Source: CAVSWT01 sp963777515
GTDB lineage: Bacteria; Bacteroidota; Ignavibacteria; Ignavibacteriales; Ignavibacteriaceae
Assembly: GCA_963777515.1 (NCBI GenBank)
Contig: CAVZQU010000006.1
Coordinates: 186,001 to 250,000 of the forward strand
Direction: 5' to 3'
DNA length: 64,000 bases
Each line of letters begins with the position of its first letter. The stretch's first letter is position 1. The position numbers were made by a program, and so were the translations under genes. This document shows, in pieces, positions 18,701 to 28,516 of the stretch. The notes under the pieces were generated by a model. The model had not been told where the DNA came from, ran no database searches, and saw only the letters and a program-made list of their open reading frames with translations.

Positions 18701-21202
18701 ATGAAAAAATTATCATTTGTATCATTATTAATCTTAGTATTCTCAATTACTGCATTTTGCCAAACTCAAGATTCTATTGTATTAAATCAGGGATTGGTTT
18801 TAAGAATGGGTAGACCCGATGGCAATAAGATTATTTCACCAAATGTAATCGAAGCTTCAATTGTAACAAACAATTGGCAAATGCCGAAAGAAAATGAAGT
18901 AGTAAAATCTGGCAATACTATTATAGGCAAATGGGAAAGGATTTCTACAAACGATAAAGGGTGGTATAAACATGATTCTCTTTATAATGCCTATGTTTAT
19001 TTACAATTTAAATCAGACAAAGAGGATATTGCCATTTTAGAACAACGAGGTAATAGAATGGTTTATGTTAACGGAATTCCTCGTTCGGGAAATCCTTACG
19101 GATATCAGGATGTTTATAATCCTTGGGAACCAAGATTTGATTATTCATACATCCCTGTAAAATTAAAAAAAGGTATTAATGAGTTTTTGTTTTTTTGCAG
19201 ACGCGGGTTATTAAAAGCAGTAATTCACCCAAACAAAGAAGGACTAATTTTTAACAATCATGATTTAACTATTCCTGACTTAATTGTTAATAAAGCTGCC
19301 GATACTTATGGTGCGATTCCAATTATAAATGCAACAGAGAATAATTATAAAGGCTTAATGGTTAAAACCTGGATTGAAGGTTCAACACCTGCTTATTATC
19401 CAGTAAAGGAATTAAATCCTCTTTCAATATTTAAAACGCCTTTTTATATAAAAACTCAGGCACAAAAAGATACTGGAAAAGTTAAACTAAATATTGCAGT
19501 TGTTAAAGAAGGGCAAACACCTAATGAACAAACCTTAGCCTCAACAAATATAATTCTACAGATATTATTCCCTGATGATACTTTTAGAGAAACATTTATC
19601 AGCAAAATGGATGGAAGTGTTCAATACTATGCAGTTAATCCTCCTAAGCATTTGGACGTAGAAAAACCTGCATTATTTTTAAGTCTGCATGGAGCAGGTG
19701 TTGAAGCTATAAATCAGGCTCATGCTTATTATCATAAAGATTGGGGTTACATTGTTGCTCCGACAAACCGCCGTCCATATGGATATAATTGGGAAAATTG
19801 GGGAAGGCTTGATGCACTTGAAGTTTTAAATATAGCAAAAAAGGAATTTGATGTTGATCCTTCCAGAGTTTATTTAACAGGGCATTCAATGGGTGGACAT
19901 GGGACGTGGCATCTTGGAATTAATTACCCGGATTTGTTTGGAGCAATTGGCCCAAGTGCCGGTTGGATAAGTTTATGGTCTTACCGAATTAGATCGGTTA
20001 CCGATTCAACGAAAGTTAAAAACATGCTTTTACGGGCGACTAAACAGAGTGATACTTATGCCTTTACAAAAAATTTAAAACCTGACGGGATTTATATTAT
20101 ACAGGGAGCAATTGATGATAATGTTCCTCCAGAACAAGCAGAGTCAATGGTGGCCAACTTATCTAAATTCCACAAAGATTTTATTTACTATGTACAGCCA
20201 GGCGCAAACCATTGGTGGGATGTTTCAGACGAGCCTGGCGCTGATTGTGTTGATTGGCCGCCTTTGTTTGATTTCTTTGCGCATCATGCAGTAGCAAATA
20301 ATAATGAAATTAAAATTGTTGACTTCACTACTGCTAATCCTTCTATAGCATCAAAAAATTATTGGATTAAAATTATAAACCAGGATGAGCAGCAAACACT
20401 CAGCCATATACATTTTGAGCTTCAGCCTGGCCTTAGAAAATTTATAGGCTCGACTTCAAATATTAACATGTTTTCAATAGATGTATCAATGCTTTCTAAT
20501 GATAAACCAATTACAGTTGTTGTAGATAGTCAAACAATTTCAAACATAAATATTCCGAATGAAGAAAAAATTTATCTATTGAAGAATAAAGGCAAATGGG
20601 AATTATCAAGCAAGCCAAATGAGGAAAATAAAACCCCTGCTCGCTGTGGTAACTTCAGAGAAGCATTAAATCATGATGTAGTTTTTGTTTACGGAACCCA
20701 TGGAAATAAGAAAGAAAATACGTGGGCATTTCAAAAATCTAGATATGATGCAGAAAAAATCTGGTATCAAGGTAACGGTTCAATAGAAACAATAAAAGAT
20801 GATGAATTTGATCCAGTAAAATATAAAGATAGAAGCGTTATACTATTTGGAAATTCAGAAACAAATTCTGCGTGGGATAAACTATTAAAAGATTCTCCAG
20901 TCCAAGTAAATGATGATGAAATAAAAGTTGGCGACAAAAACTATAAAGGTAGCGATTATGCTTGTTTAATGATTCGTCCTAGAACAGACAGTAAAGTTGC
21001 TAGTGTTGGAGTTGTATCAGGAACAGGAATCGAGGGAATGAATCTAATTAACTTAGCTGATTACTTCGATCAGTATGTAAGCTACCCGGATGTTATTATT
21101 TACAATTCTGATATTTTAAAATCCGATGAAACAGGCGTAAAGTTCACAGGTTATTTTGGCAATGATTGGAGCTTAAGCAAAGGAGATTTTGTAACTAAAT
21201 AA
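18701..21202 (+). CDS. Exported alpha/beta-hydrolase (prolyl-oligopeptidase/carbohydrate-esterase type)
   Basis: The start at 18701 is preferred over 18653 because it follows AGAGGAAATATAAA and begins with the signal peptide MKKLSFVSLLILVFSITAFC. The 833-residue product has an N-terminal beta region with a PA14/sugar-binding-like look (RGNRMVYVNGIPRSG). A central alpha/beta hydrolase domain follows (about 305-525), with LSLHGAGVEA, the nucleophile elbow GHSMGGHGTW (Ser about 396), an acid in GAIDDNVPP (Asp 472 or 473) and the histidine in GANHWW (about 504). A ~300-residue C-terminal region of unknown fold completes it. All three triad elements are present, so it should be active. Whether it removes an acyl group from the glycan, cleaves the peptide part of glycopeptides, or does something else is not known. 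One base separates it from the symporter stop. Confidence 0.75.
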   Translation: MKKLSFVSLLILVFSITAFCQTQDSIVLNQGLVLRMGRPDGNKIISPNVIEASIVTNNWQMPKENEVVKSGNTIIGKWERISTNDKGWYKHDSLYNAYVYLQFKSDKEDIAILEQRGNRMVYVNGIPRSGNPYGYQDVYNPWEPRFDYSYIPVKLKKGINEFLFFCRRGLLKAVIHPNKEGLIFNNHDLTIPDLIVNKAADTYGAIPIINATENNYKGLMVKTWIEGSTPAYYPVKELNPLSIFKTPFYIKTQAQKDTGKVKLNIAVVKEGQTPNEQTLASTNIILQILFPDDTFRETFISKMDGSVQYYAVNPPKHLDVEKPALFLSLHGAGVEAINQAHAYYHKDWGYIVAPTNRRPYGYNWENWGRLDALEVLNIAKKEFDVDPSRVYLTGHSMGGHGTWHLGINYPDLFGAIGPSAGWISLWSYRIRSVTDSTKVKNMLLRATKQSDTYAFTKNLKPDGIYIIQGAIDDNVPPEQAESMVANLSKFHKDFIYYVQPGANHWWDVSDEPGADCVDWPPLFDFFAHHAVANNNEIKIVDFTTANPSIASKNYWIKIINQDEQQTLSHIHFELQPGLRKFIGSTSNINMFSIDVSMLSNDKPITVVVDSQTISNINIPNEEKIYLLKNKGKWELSSKPNEENKTPARCGNFREALNHDVVFVYGTHGNKKENTWAFQKSRYDAEKIWYQGNGSIETIKDDEFDPVKYKDRSVILFGNSETNSAWDKLLKDSPVQVNDDEIKVGDKNYKGSDYACLMIRPRTDSKVASVGVVSGTGIEGMNLINLADYFDQYVSYPDVIIYNSDILKSDETGVKFTGYFGNDWSLSKGDFVTK

Positions 21203-21269
21203 AGTTGGAATTAAATAACGAATTAAAATTTATTGAATCAGTTTGCATAAAAAGTTTCAAGGAAATTTT

Positions 21270-24256
21270 ATGAGAGAAGATTATATTTCAATAAAACATA
21301 AAAATTGGTTTTTACTGAAAATTGGATTATTCATTTTTCTTATTTCAATCTTTAAGTATAAAACTTTCCGCGCAAAATAATTTAACCGATTATGTTGATC
21401 CGATGATTGGAACAGATGGCCATGGCCATACTTTCCCAGGCGCAACACTTCCGCACGGAATGGTTCAATTAAGTCCTGATACTGATATTGAAGGCTGGGA
21501 TTGGTGTTCTGGTTATCATTATTCCGATAGTACATTAATGGGTTTTAGCCATACTCATCTTAGCGGAACAGGTTGTGCTGACTACGGTGATATACTTATT
21601 TATGCCTACTACCGGAAAAATTCAAACCAATCCAGGGTCTAAAGCAAATCCTGATTTAGGTTATCGGTCACGATTCAGTCATAAAACTGAAATTGCAAAG
21701 CCTGGTTATTATTCTGTTATACTTGATGACTATAAAATAAAAGCAGAATTAACAGCAACAACTCGCGCAGGATTTCATAAATATACTTTCTCCCAAACCA
21801 ATCAAGCAAATATTATCATCGATCTCGTTCATGGAATTCAGGATAAAACAACTGATTCAGAAATAAAAATTGTTGATAACAAAACTATTGAGGGTTACAG
21901 ACGATCAACCGGCTGGGCAAAAGATCATTGTATTTATTTTTATGCTGAGTTTTCAAAACCATTTAAATCATTTGGAATAGTTGATAATGGAAAAGATGAA
22001 AAGAAAAATTCTGCAAAAGGTGAAAACATAAAAGCCTATGTTCAATACAATACTTCTGCAAATGAAGCTATATTAATTAAAGTTGGTATTTCTGCTGCAA
22101 GTCTTGAAGGAGCGAAAAAGAATTTACTACAAGAAATTCCCGGCTGGGATTTTAGTGAAGTAAGAAAACAAGCAGATGAAGCCTGGGAAAAAGAATTATC
22201 ATTAATTAATGTAAAAACGGATAACAAAGAGAGTAAAAAAGTTTTCTATACAGCTCTTTATCATGCCTTAATTACTCCAAACATTTTCTCAGACGTTGAT
22301 GGTAAATATATAGGAATGGATAAAAAAATACATGCCTTCAAAGATCATGATATGTATACTGTATTTTCTTTGTGGGATACATTCAGAGCAGAACATCCAC
22401 TATTTACTTTAATTGAGAAACAAAAAGATCTTGATATGGTTAGATCTTTAATTGCAAAATATAAAGAAAGCGGGTTACTGCCGGTTTGGGAACTTGCTTC
22501 AAATGAAACCGGAACTATGATTGGCTATCATTCTATTCCGGTTATTGTTGATGCATATTTTAAAGGTATTAGAGATTTTAATGTTGAAGAAGCTTATGAA
22601 GCAATGAAAAAAAGTGCCATGCAGGATCATCTTGGATTAAAATATTATAAAGAGATGGGTTACATTCCCGCTGATCTTGAAAGTGAAAGCGTTTCTAAAA
22701 CACTTGCTTATTCTTATGATGATTGGTGTATTGCTAAAATGGCAAAAGCTTTGGGTAAAGAAGATGATTATAAATATTTTATTGATAGAGCAAAATTTTA
22801 TTCGAATGTCTTTGATCCTTCATTTGATTTAATGCGGGGCAAAAAGAACGGGAAATGGGTCTCTCCCTTTGATCCATTTTCTGTCAGTGGCGATTATACA
22901 GAAGCTAACGCCTGGCAATATAGTTTTTTTGTTCCGCAGGATATTAACGGCTTAATAAAATTAATTGGCGGTGATAAGAAATTTATTTCTAAACTGGATG
23001 AATTATTTACCACAAATCCAAAACTCACAGGAAGATTTCAATCAGATATTACAGGAATGATTGGACAGTATGCCCAGGGAAACGAACCAAGTCATCATAT
23101 GGCTTATCTTTACAATTATGCAGGAGAACCATCCAAGACACAGAAAAGAATTCACCAAATTGTAAGTACACTATATACAGATAAACCAGATGGTCTTTGC
23201 GGAAATGAAGATTGCGGTCAAATGTCAGCATGGTATATTTTAAGTTCCATAGGAATTTATAATGTTACCCCCGGAGATGATTATTTCGTAATTGGAACGC
23301 CAAATTTTGATGAAACTGAAATTAACACGGGTGATGATAAAAAATTCATCATCAAAGCAAATAATTTATCAGACAAAAACTTTTATATTCAATCAGTTAA
23401 ACTCAACGGAAAAGATTATCCTTATACTTATATAAAATATTCTGATATAGTAAATGGCGGTGAAATAGATTTTGAAATGGGTCCAACACCAAGTAACTGG
23501 GGAATGGATGTTTCTTCAAGACCAGTATCATATATAGATTATCCTTTTGTGACAGTTCCTTACCTTACTTCTGGGGATAGAGTATTTAAAGATTCTACTT
23601 CTGTTGGATTAGCTTCAATTGATGATGCTTCAACAATTTACTATACAACCGATGGTTCAGATCCAAAAGAGAATAAGAATATTTATAAAAGCCCCATCGT
23701 TTTTAGTAGCACCGGAGTTTTAAAATCTGTTTGCTATAAAAATGGAATATACAGCAAAGTAGTCACTTCAAATTTTAGTAAAATTCCTCTGGGCAGAACA
23801 ATAACACTTAATACTAAATATAGCAACCATTATACTGGCGGCGGAGCTTTAGGATTAATTGACGGAATAAAAGGGACAATGAATTTTCATACTGATGCTT
23901 GGCAGGGCTATGAAGGAGATGATTTGAATGCTGTTGTTGACCTTGGAAAGGTTGAAAATATTTCTTTAATCGATGCCTCATTTTTACAGAACACAGGCTC
24001 ATGGATTTTCTATCCCAAAGAAATCACTTACTATATTTCAACTGATGGAGATAATTATTCAGAAGTATATTCAATTGAAAACAAACCGACAGAAGCAAAG
24101 AGTAAAACAGGGATCAAAGATTTTAACAAAAAATTGGACAGCATAAAAGCAAGGTATGTAAAAGTAATAGCAAAGAATGTCGGCGTTTGTCCATCATGGC
24201 ATGTTGCGGCAGGCAGTAAAGCCTGGTTATTTGTAGATGAAATTATTATTAAATAA
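21270..24256 (+). CDS. GH92 alpha-mannosidase with discoidin module, two frameshifts near the start
   Basis: The true start is the ATG at 21270, behind AAGGAAATTTT; it encodes a signal-anchor-like N-terminus. One extra T at 21351-21353 and another at 21599-21601 break the frame; removing both gives ~994 residues. GH92 landmarks are DPMIGTDGHGHTFPGATLPHG, MGFSHTHLSGTG, GNEPSHHMAYLY (general acid Glu about residue 605) and CGQMSAWYILSSIGIY. GH92 enzymes are calcium-dependent inverting exo-alpha-mannosidases, well known for trimming high-mannose N-glycans. After the catalytic part come a chitobiase C-terminal-like domain (TIYYTTDGSDPKE) and an F5/8 type C module ending SKAWLFVDEIIIK, the same tail as on three enzymes of the opposite operon. 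The gene sits 67 bases after the hydrolase and 36 before the ROK regulator. Confidence 0.92.
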
Positions 24257-24292
24257 TGCAATAAAGTTTATTAAAAATTCTTATTTTTAAGG

Positions 24293-25498
24293 TTGAAAAA
24301 TAAAAAGCTAAATAAATTGACAGACAAAAAGTTACTTTCCTTTCACGCCAGAGTAGTCAAAGATATTAATGAACAATTGGTATTAAAAGCAATCCAGGAA
24401 CATGAACTCATTTCAAGCTCCGAGTTAGTTAAAATTACAGGAATGCGCCCTTCAACAATTTTCAATATCTTAAAAGTACTGTCCTCAAAATCGCTTGTGT
24501 CTTTTTACGGCAAAGGTGACTCTACTGAAAAAGGCGGTAAGAAACCTTTTATGTGGACATTAAACAAAGAAGCCGCCTATGTTATTGGATTAGATATAGA
24601 AGTTGGAGAAATGACTTCTGTAATACTTGATTTTAGCGGGGCTATTCTTGCAAAAAAAATATTTAAGCTTGAAACAGGCAGAACACTCGATGAGTTTGCG
24701 GATTCAATAATAATGGTTGTTGAAGAAATCATTTTAGAAAATATAATTGATACTGAAAAGGTTCTAGGACTTGGAATAGCTTTCGCGGGAGTAGTTGATT
24801 ATAAAAAAGGAAATGTAGTTATGTCTAGCGTTTTGCCCGAAATGAATTTCCCGCTGAGAGAAAAATTAAGTGACCTCCCCTTCCCGGTTATAATAGAGAA
24901 TAATGCAAATGCTGCTGCGATTGGATTAAAGTGGAATGGTAATAACAAAGCCAAAAGGAATTATCTGACGGTATTAGCAGAAATTGATCAAAATGTAAGT
25001 GGACTCGGAATTGGAATTGTTATAAAAGGTGAATTGTATCGTGGTTCTTCCTATTGTGCTGGAGAACTATATCCACATATGCCAACGCTAAAGGAAATTT
25101 TATCTTCTGTCAGAAGCCGGTTTACTGAAAGCAAAATCTTAAAGAAGCATATTTCATCATTTGATGCAATTGATATGAAAATATTACTTGATGCAGCAAA
25201 ACAGGGAGATGAAGTTGCGAAGCTTGTATTTTCTATTATTGGTGATATTGTTGGACAGAACATAGCTCCGGCTGTTGCATTATTAAATCCTGATACTCTG
25301 ATTATTACAGGGGTTATTGCTGAACAGGAGGAGATTATTGTTAAAGCGATAAGGCAGGTACTAGAAATGAAAGTCTTATCAATTACTTGCAATACATTGA
25401 ATATCACTGTAGATAAATATCATCAATATGCTGTTGCTGTTGGCGCTGCTTCATTAATTTTAGAAAATTATTTCCGCCTTCCATCTGTAAGACAATAA
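24293..25498 (+). CDS. ROK-family (NagC/XylR-type) transcriptional regulator
   Basis: The 401-residue protein combines an N-terminal winged helix-turn-helix (about residues 25-75, LISSSELVKITGMRPSTIFNILKVLSSKSLV) with a ROK sugar-binding domain (about 90-400, VIGLDIEVGEMTSVILDFSG, GLGIAFAGVVDYKKG, ENNANAAAIG). It starts at a TTG with a weak AAGG nearby; no ATG upstream is in frame. Such proteins are sugar-responsive repressors or activators. The usual CxCGxxGC zinc motif is absent: after CAGELYPHMP the sequence goes straight to a helix rich in charged residues, so it probably has lost kinase function and perhaps metal binding. It is placed last in the symporter-GH92 operon, so it is the best candidate for local control of this locus, possibly through sites in 16334-16728. 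Confidence 0.88.
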   Translation: MKNKKLNKLTDKKLLSFHARVVKDINEQLVLKAIQEHELISSSELVKITGMRPSTIFNILKVLSSKSLVSFYGKGDSTEKGGKKPFMWTLNKEAAYVIGLDIEVGEMTSVILDFSGAILAKKIFKLETGRTLDEFADSIIMVVEEIILENIIDTEKVLGLGIAFAGVVDYKKGNVVMSSVLPEMNFPLREKLSDLPFPVIIENNANAAAIGLKWNGNNKAKRNYLTVLAEIDQNVSGLGIGIVIKGELYRGSSYCAGELYPHMPTLKEILSSVRSRFTESKILKKHISSFDAIDMKILLDAAKQGDEVAKLVFSIIGDIVGQNIAPAVALLNPDTLIITGVIAEQEEIIVKAIRQVLEMKVLSITCNTLNITVDKYHQYAVAVGAASLILENYFRLPSVRQ

Positions 25499-25896
25499 TA
25501 TTTCTTACATTTATTTATAATCACTAAAAAGTTACAAAATAAGTTATATTAAAATAAATGAGTAATTAATGAACTTATTTGTATATAATTTGTGAAAATT
25601 TCAATAAGAAATAAACCGATGGTTTATCAATCATATCCTACTAAAATAATATAAATATAATTTGCCTTTTAATTAAAGAAACTCTAAGTTACAAGCCAGT
25701 TAATTTTAGAAAAAAATAAACATCGACTCAATTTTTACTACTTCTCAAAAATTGAAACGTTTTCATTTTTAATTACAGGGTAAAAACTGTCAAAATAGAA
25801 AATAGTATAGCAAGTCGAAAATCTATATAGTCATATTTTGCAAGTTTTATTGAGAAGGTAAAAGATGCGAAAATTATTTTACTGTGGAGAAAATAT
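25499..25896. promoter_or_regulatory. 398-base intergenic region with a LacI-operator-like site
   Basis: No gene is visible. TGAAACGTTTTCA at 25753-25765 resembles the LacI/CcpA-type operator core (TGAAAnCGnTTTCA) with one base missing; the reverse complement differs only by that base. It lies 132 bases upstream of the GH94 start. The rest is AT-rich without clear structure. Confidence 0.4.
25753..25765 (+). promoter_or_regulatory. Near-palindromic LacI-family-like operator
   Basis: TGAAACGTTTTCA would be a perfect 14-base palindrome (TGAAAACGTTTTCA) with one more A. Because single-base errors in homopolymers are common in this sequence, the missing A may itself be an artefact. No LacI-family regulator is encoded in the window. 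Confidence 0.35.
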
Positions 25897-28323
25897 ATGA
25901 AGTATGGCTACTTTTCTGATGATGGGAAAGAATTTATAATAACCAATGTAAAAACTCCTACTCCTTGGATAAATTATATATATAATGATAATTATTTTGC
26001 GACAATCTCAAATAATGGTGGAGGAATCAGTTATTTTAAAAATCCGCTTCATGGTAGAATAACAAGATATAGAATTAACGATGTTCCTCCGGACCGCCCA
26101 GGAAAATATATCTATGTAAAAGATAAAGAAAGTAAAGAAATTTGGAGTTTAAGCTGGCAGCCGGTTGGTATAAATCCTGAATCTTACAAAGCAATTCATG
26201 GATTCGGTTATACCCGAATTGAGTCAAAGATAAATGATATTGAATCATCTGTTATATATTTTGTCCCCTTAAATGATAACCGTGAGGTCTGGAAATCTAC
26301 ATTAACGAATAAATCTAACAAGAAAAGAAAACTTTCTGTTTATGGTTATGTAGAATTTGCCCTTGGACATGGTTTAATTGATATTATTAATCAATGCGAC
26401 GATCAGCATTTTAATAGAGTTTATTTTGACAAAAAGATTAACTCCTTATTTGCAACCAAAACATACTGGGTAACTCAGTCAAGTGGAACTCAACAACAAG
26501 AAAATAAGGAATGGGATCAGTGGGCTTACTTTACTGCTAATCAACCAATTGTGAAATATGAAACCGTGCGTGAACGATTTATTGGCTTATACCGAAATGA
26601 AAATAATCCACAAGCTATAGAAGAAGATAATTTATCAAGTACTGATACAGATTTTGGAAATGCTGTTGGAGTGTTACAAATAGATATAGAATTGGAACCT
26701 GGTGAATCGAGGGATATTGTATTTTCGTTAGGGGTTATTACTAAAAATGAGTTCGAACAAAAAAAAGAAATTATCCCGGCCATTTTCAATGACAAAATTA
26801 CAATAAATCAGGCTTTAGAAGAAATAAAATTAAAATGGGATAATTTTTTTAGTCATTCATTTGCTGAGACTCCTGATGAAATAGTTAATACTTTTATGAA
26901 TTACTGGATACCTTATCAAGCAAAAGTTGCATTTGATATTGGTAGGGTTGCTAGTTTTTATTATTGGGGCATTAGTAGAGGGTTTGGATTTCGGGACACG
27001 TCGCAAGACGTAATTGCGGTTACAATTTCACAACCTCAAAAAGCGCACGAAAGAATTTTATTCTTAGCCAAACAAATGTTTAGCGACGGCAGGGCTTATC
27101 ATCATTTTTATAACGAAGACGGTCATGGTGAGTTAACCAAACATTGCGATGATCCAGTTTGGTTTATATTAGCAGTAACAGATTACATAAAAGAAACTGG
27201 TAAATTTTCAATTCTTGATGAAGTTGTTCCTTTTGTAGATGATAAAGAAGGTACTATCCTTGACCATCTTTTTGCCGTAGTTAATTTCATAAAGAATAAT
27301 CTTGCTAAACATGACCTTCCTATTTTTGGACGCGGTGATTGGAATGATACTCTAGACTACATTGGCGGCGATGATGGAGGTGAAAGTGTTTGGGGCGCTA
27401 TGTTTTACGTTTCTATGCTGAATAAATTAATTGAACTCTTAACTAACTTACATATTTATGATAACCAAGTTGAAAAACTAAGGGACACTATTAGTAGAGG
27501 TATAGAGCAGCATTGCTGGGATGGGGAATGGTACATTAGAGCATTCGGTGCAAATGATATTAAGATTGGTTCAAAAGAAAATAAATATGGAAAAATTTTT
27601 GTTAATACTCAAAGCTGGCCTGTATTAGCTAATCTCCCAAATAAAGAAAGACTACTTTCAGCTCTTGATTCTGCAAAGAAACATCTTGATTCAGAATTTG
27701 GCCCTAAAATTTGTGCACCGGCGTTTAAAGAAATTGATCCTAATATAGGTTTAATTACCAGGTGCGTTGCAGGCAAAAAAGAAAATGCTTCAGTATTTAA
27801 TCATCCTAATACCTGGTTAATACAAGCTGAATGCATGATGGGAAGAGGCAACCAGGCGTTTGAATATTATAAAAAACTATTACCAGATAGAATTGATTCA
27901 GATATTTATCAAGCTGAACCTTATGTTTATTCTCAATATATCACAAGTGATGAACATAAAAGTGGAGGAAAAGCAAGCCATTCGTGGCAGACTGGTACAG
28001 CATCATGGATGTATAGAATTGCATTTGATTATATACTTGGAGTAAGAGCAACATACCAAGGATTATTAGTTGACCCGGTAATTCCTTCAAATTGGAAATC
28101 TTTTAAGCTTGAAAGAATTTTCAGAGGAACTAAATACATAATTGATGTAGAAAATCCAAATGGAATTGAACATGGCATTAGTTCTATTTTTGTTGAGGGT
28201 GAAGAAATAGAAGGAAATATTCTACCTATAACTAAAAATAAAATTTGCAATGTAAAAGTTATCATGGGAGAAGAATTAGTCGAAAGATCAAATCAGTCTG
28301 TAAAAGCAGCAAAAATAAATTAG
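25897..28323 (+). CDS. GH94 beta-glycoside phosphorylase (chitobiose or cellobiose phosphorylase-like)
   Basis: The 808-residue cytoplasmic protein has no signal peptide and matches the GH94 N-terminus very well (MKYGYFSDDGKEFIITNVKT, then PWINYIYNDNYFATISNNGGG and ITRYRINDVPPDRPGKYIYV). The catalytic (alpha/alpha)6 domain carries GFGFRDTSQDV and GRGDWNDTLD, where the first Asp (about residue 481) is the family's general acid; HSWQTGTASWMYRIAFDYILG lies near the end. GH94 enzymes split beta-1,4 disaccharides with phosphate, giving a sugar-1-phosphate. In this setting N,N'-diacetylchitobiose from the N-glycan core is an attractive substrate, but cellobiose phosphorylases share most of these motifs, so specificity is open. 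The start follows GGAGAAA. It stands alone between two gaps of 398 and 193 bases, so it is probably separately controlled. The frame is intact. Confidence 0.88.
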   Translation: MKYGYFSDDGKEFIITNVKTPTPWINYIYNDNYFATISNNGGGISYFKNPLHGRITRYRINDVPPDRPGKYIYVKDKESKEIWSLSWQPVGINPESYKAIHGFGYTRIESKINDIESSVIYFVPLNDNREVWKSTLTNKSNKKRKLSVYGYVEFALGHGLIDIINQCDDQHFNRVYFDKKINSLFATKTYWVTQSSGTQQQENKEWDQWAYFTANQPIVKYETVRERFIGLYRNENNPQAIEEDNLSSTDTDFGNAVGVLQIDIELEPGESRDIVFSLGVITKNEFEQKKEIIPAIFNDKITINQALEEIKLKWDNFFSHSFAETPDEIVNTFMNYWIPYQAKVAFDIGRVASFYYWGISRGFGFRDTSQDVIAVTISQPQKAHERILFLAKQMFSDGRAYHHFYNEDGHGELTKHCDDPVWFILAVTDYIKETGKFSILDEVVPFVDDKEGTILDHLFAVVNFIKNNLAKHDLPIFGRGDWNDTLDYIGGDDGGESVWGAMFYVSMLNKLIELLTNLHIYDNQVEKLRDTISRGIEQHCWDGEWYIRAFGANDIKIGSKENKYGKIFVNTQSWPVLANLPNKERLLSALDSAKKHLDSEFGPKICAPAFKEIDPNIGLITRCVAGKKENASVFNHPNTWLIQAECMMGRGNQAFEYYKKLLPDRIDSDIYQAEPYVYSQYITSDEHKSGGKASHSWQTGTASWMYRIAFDYILGVRATYQGLLVDPVIPSNWKSFKLERIFRGTKYIIDVENPNGIEHGISSIFVEGEEIEGNILPITKNKICNVKVIMGEELVERSNQSVKAAKIN

Positions 28324-28516
28324 ATTAAATATTAAAATAAATTTTTGAAGCTTGCTTTTTTTACAATAGATATTTCTGATAAACTTTTATCTGTTCAATG
28401 CGGTCACTGGTATATTACCTTCTAATAAAAAAATATTTTATACTTATCATATTTATAGTATGTAGGAAAAGATTAATCTCGATTAAGAATAACATTATTC
28501 ACAAAAATATTAATAT

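Noticed and set aside
21281..27000. Reading frames on the minus strand opposite the GH92, ROK and GH94 genes (for example 21281-21535, 25051-25407, 26541-26795)
   Set aside because: They are shadows of strongly conserved plus-strand genes, with no ribosome sites and no recognisable domains.
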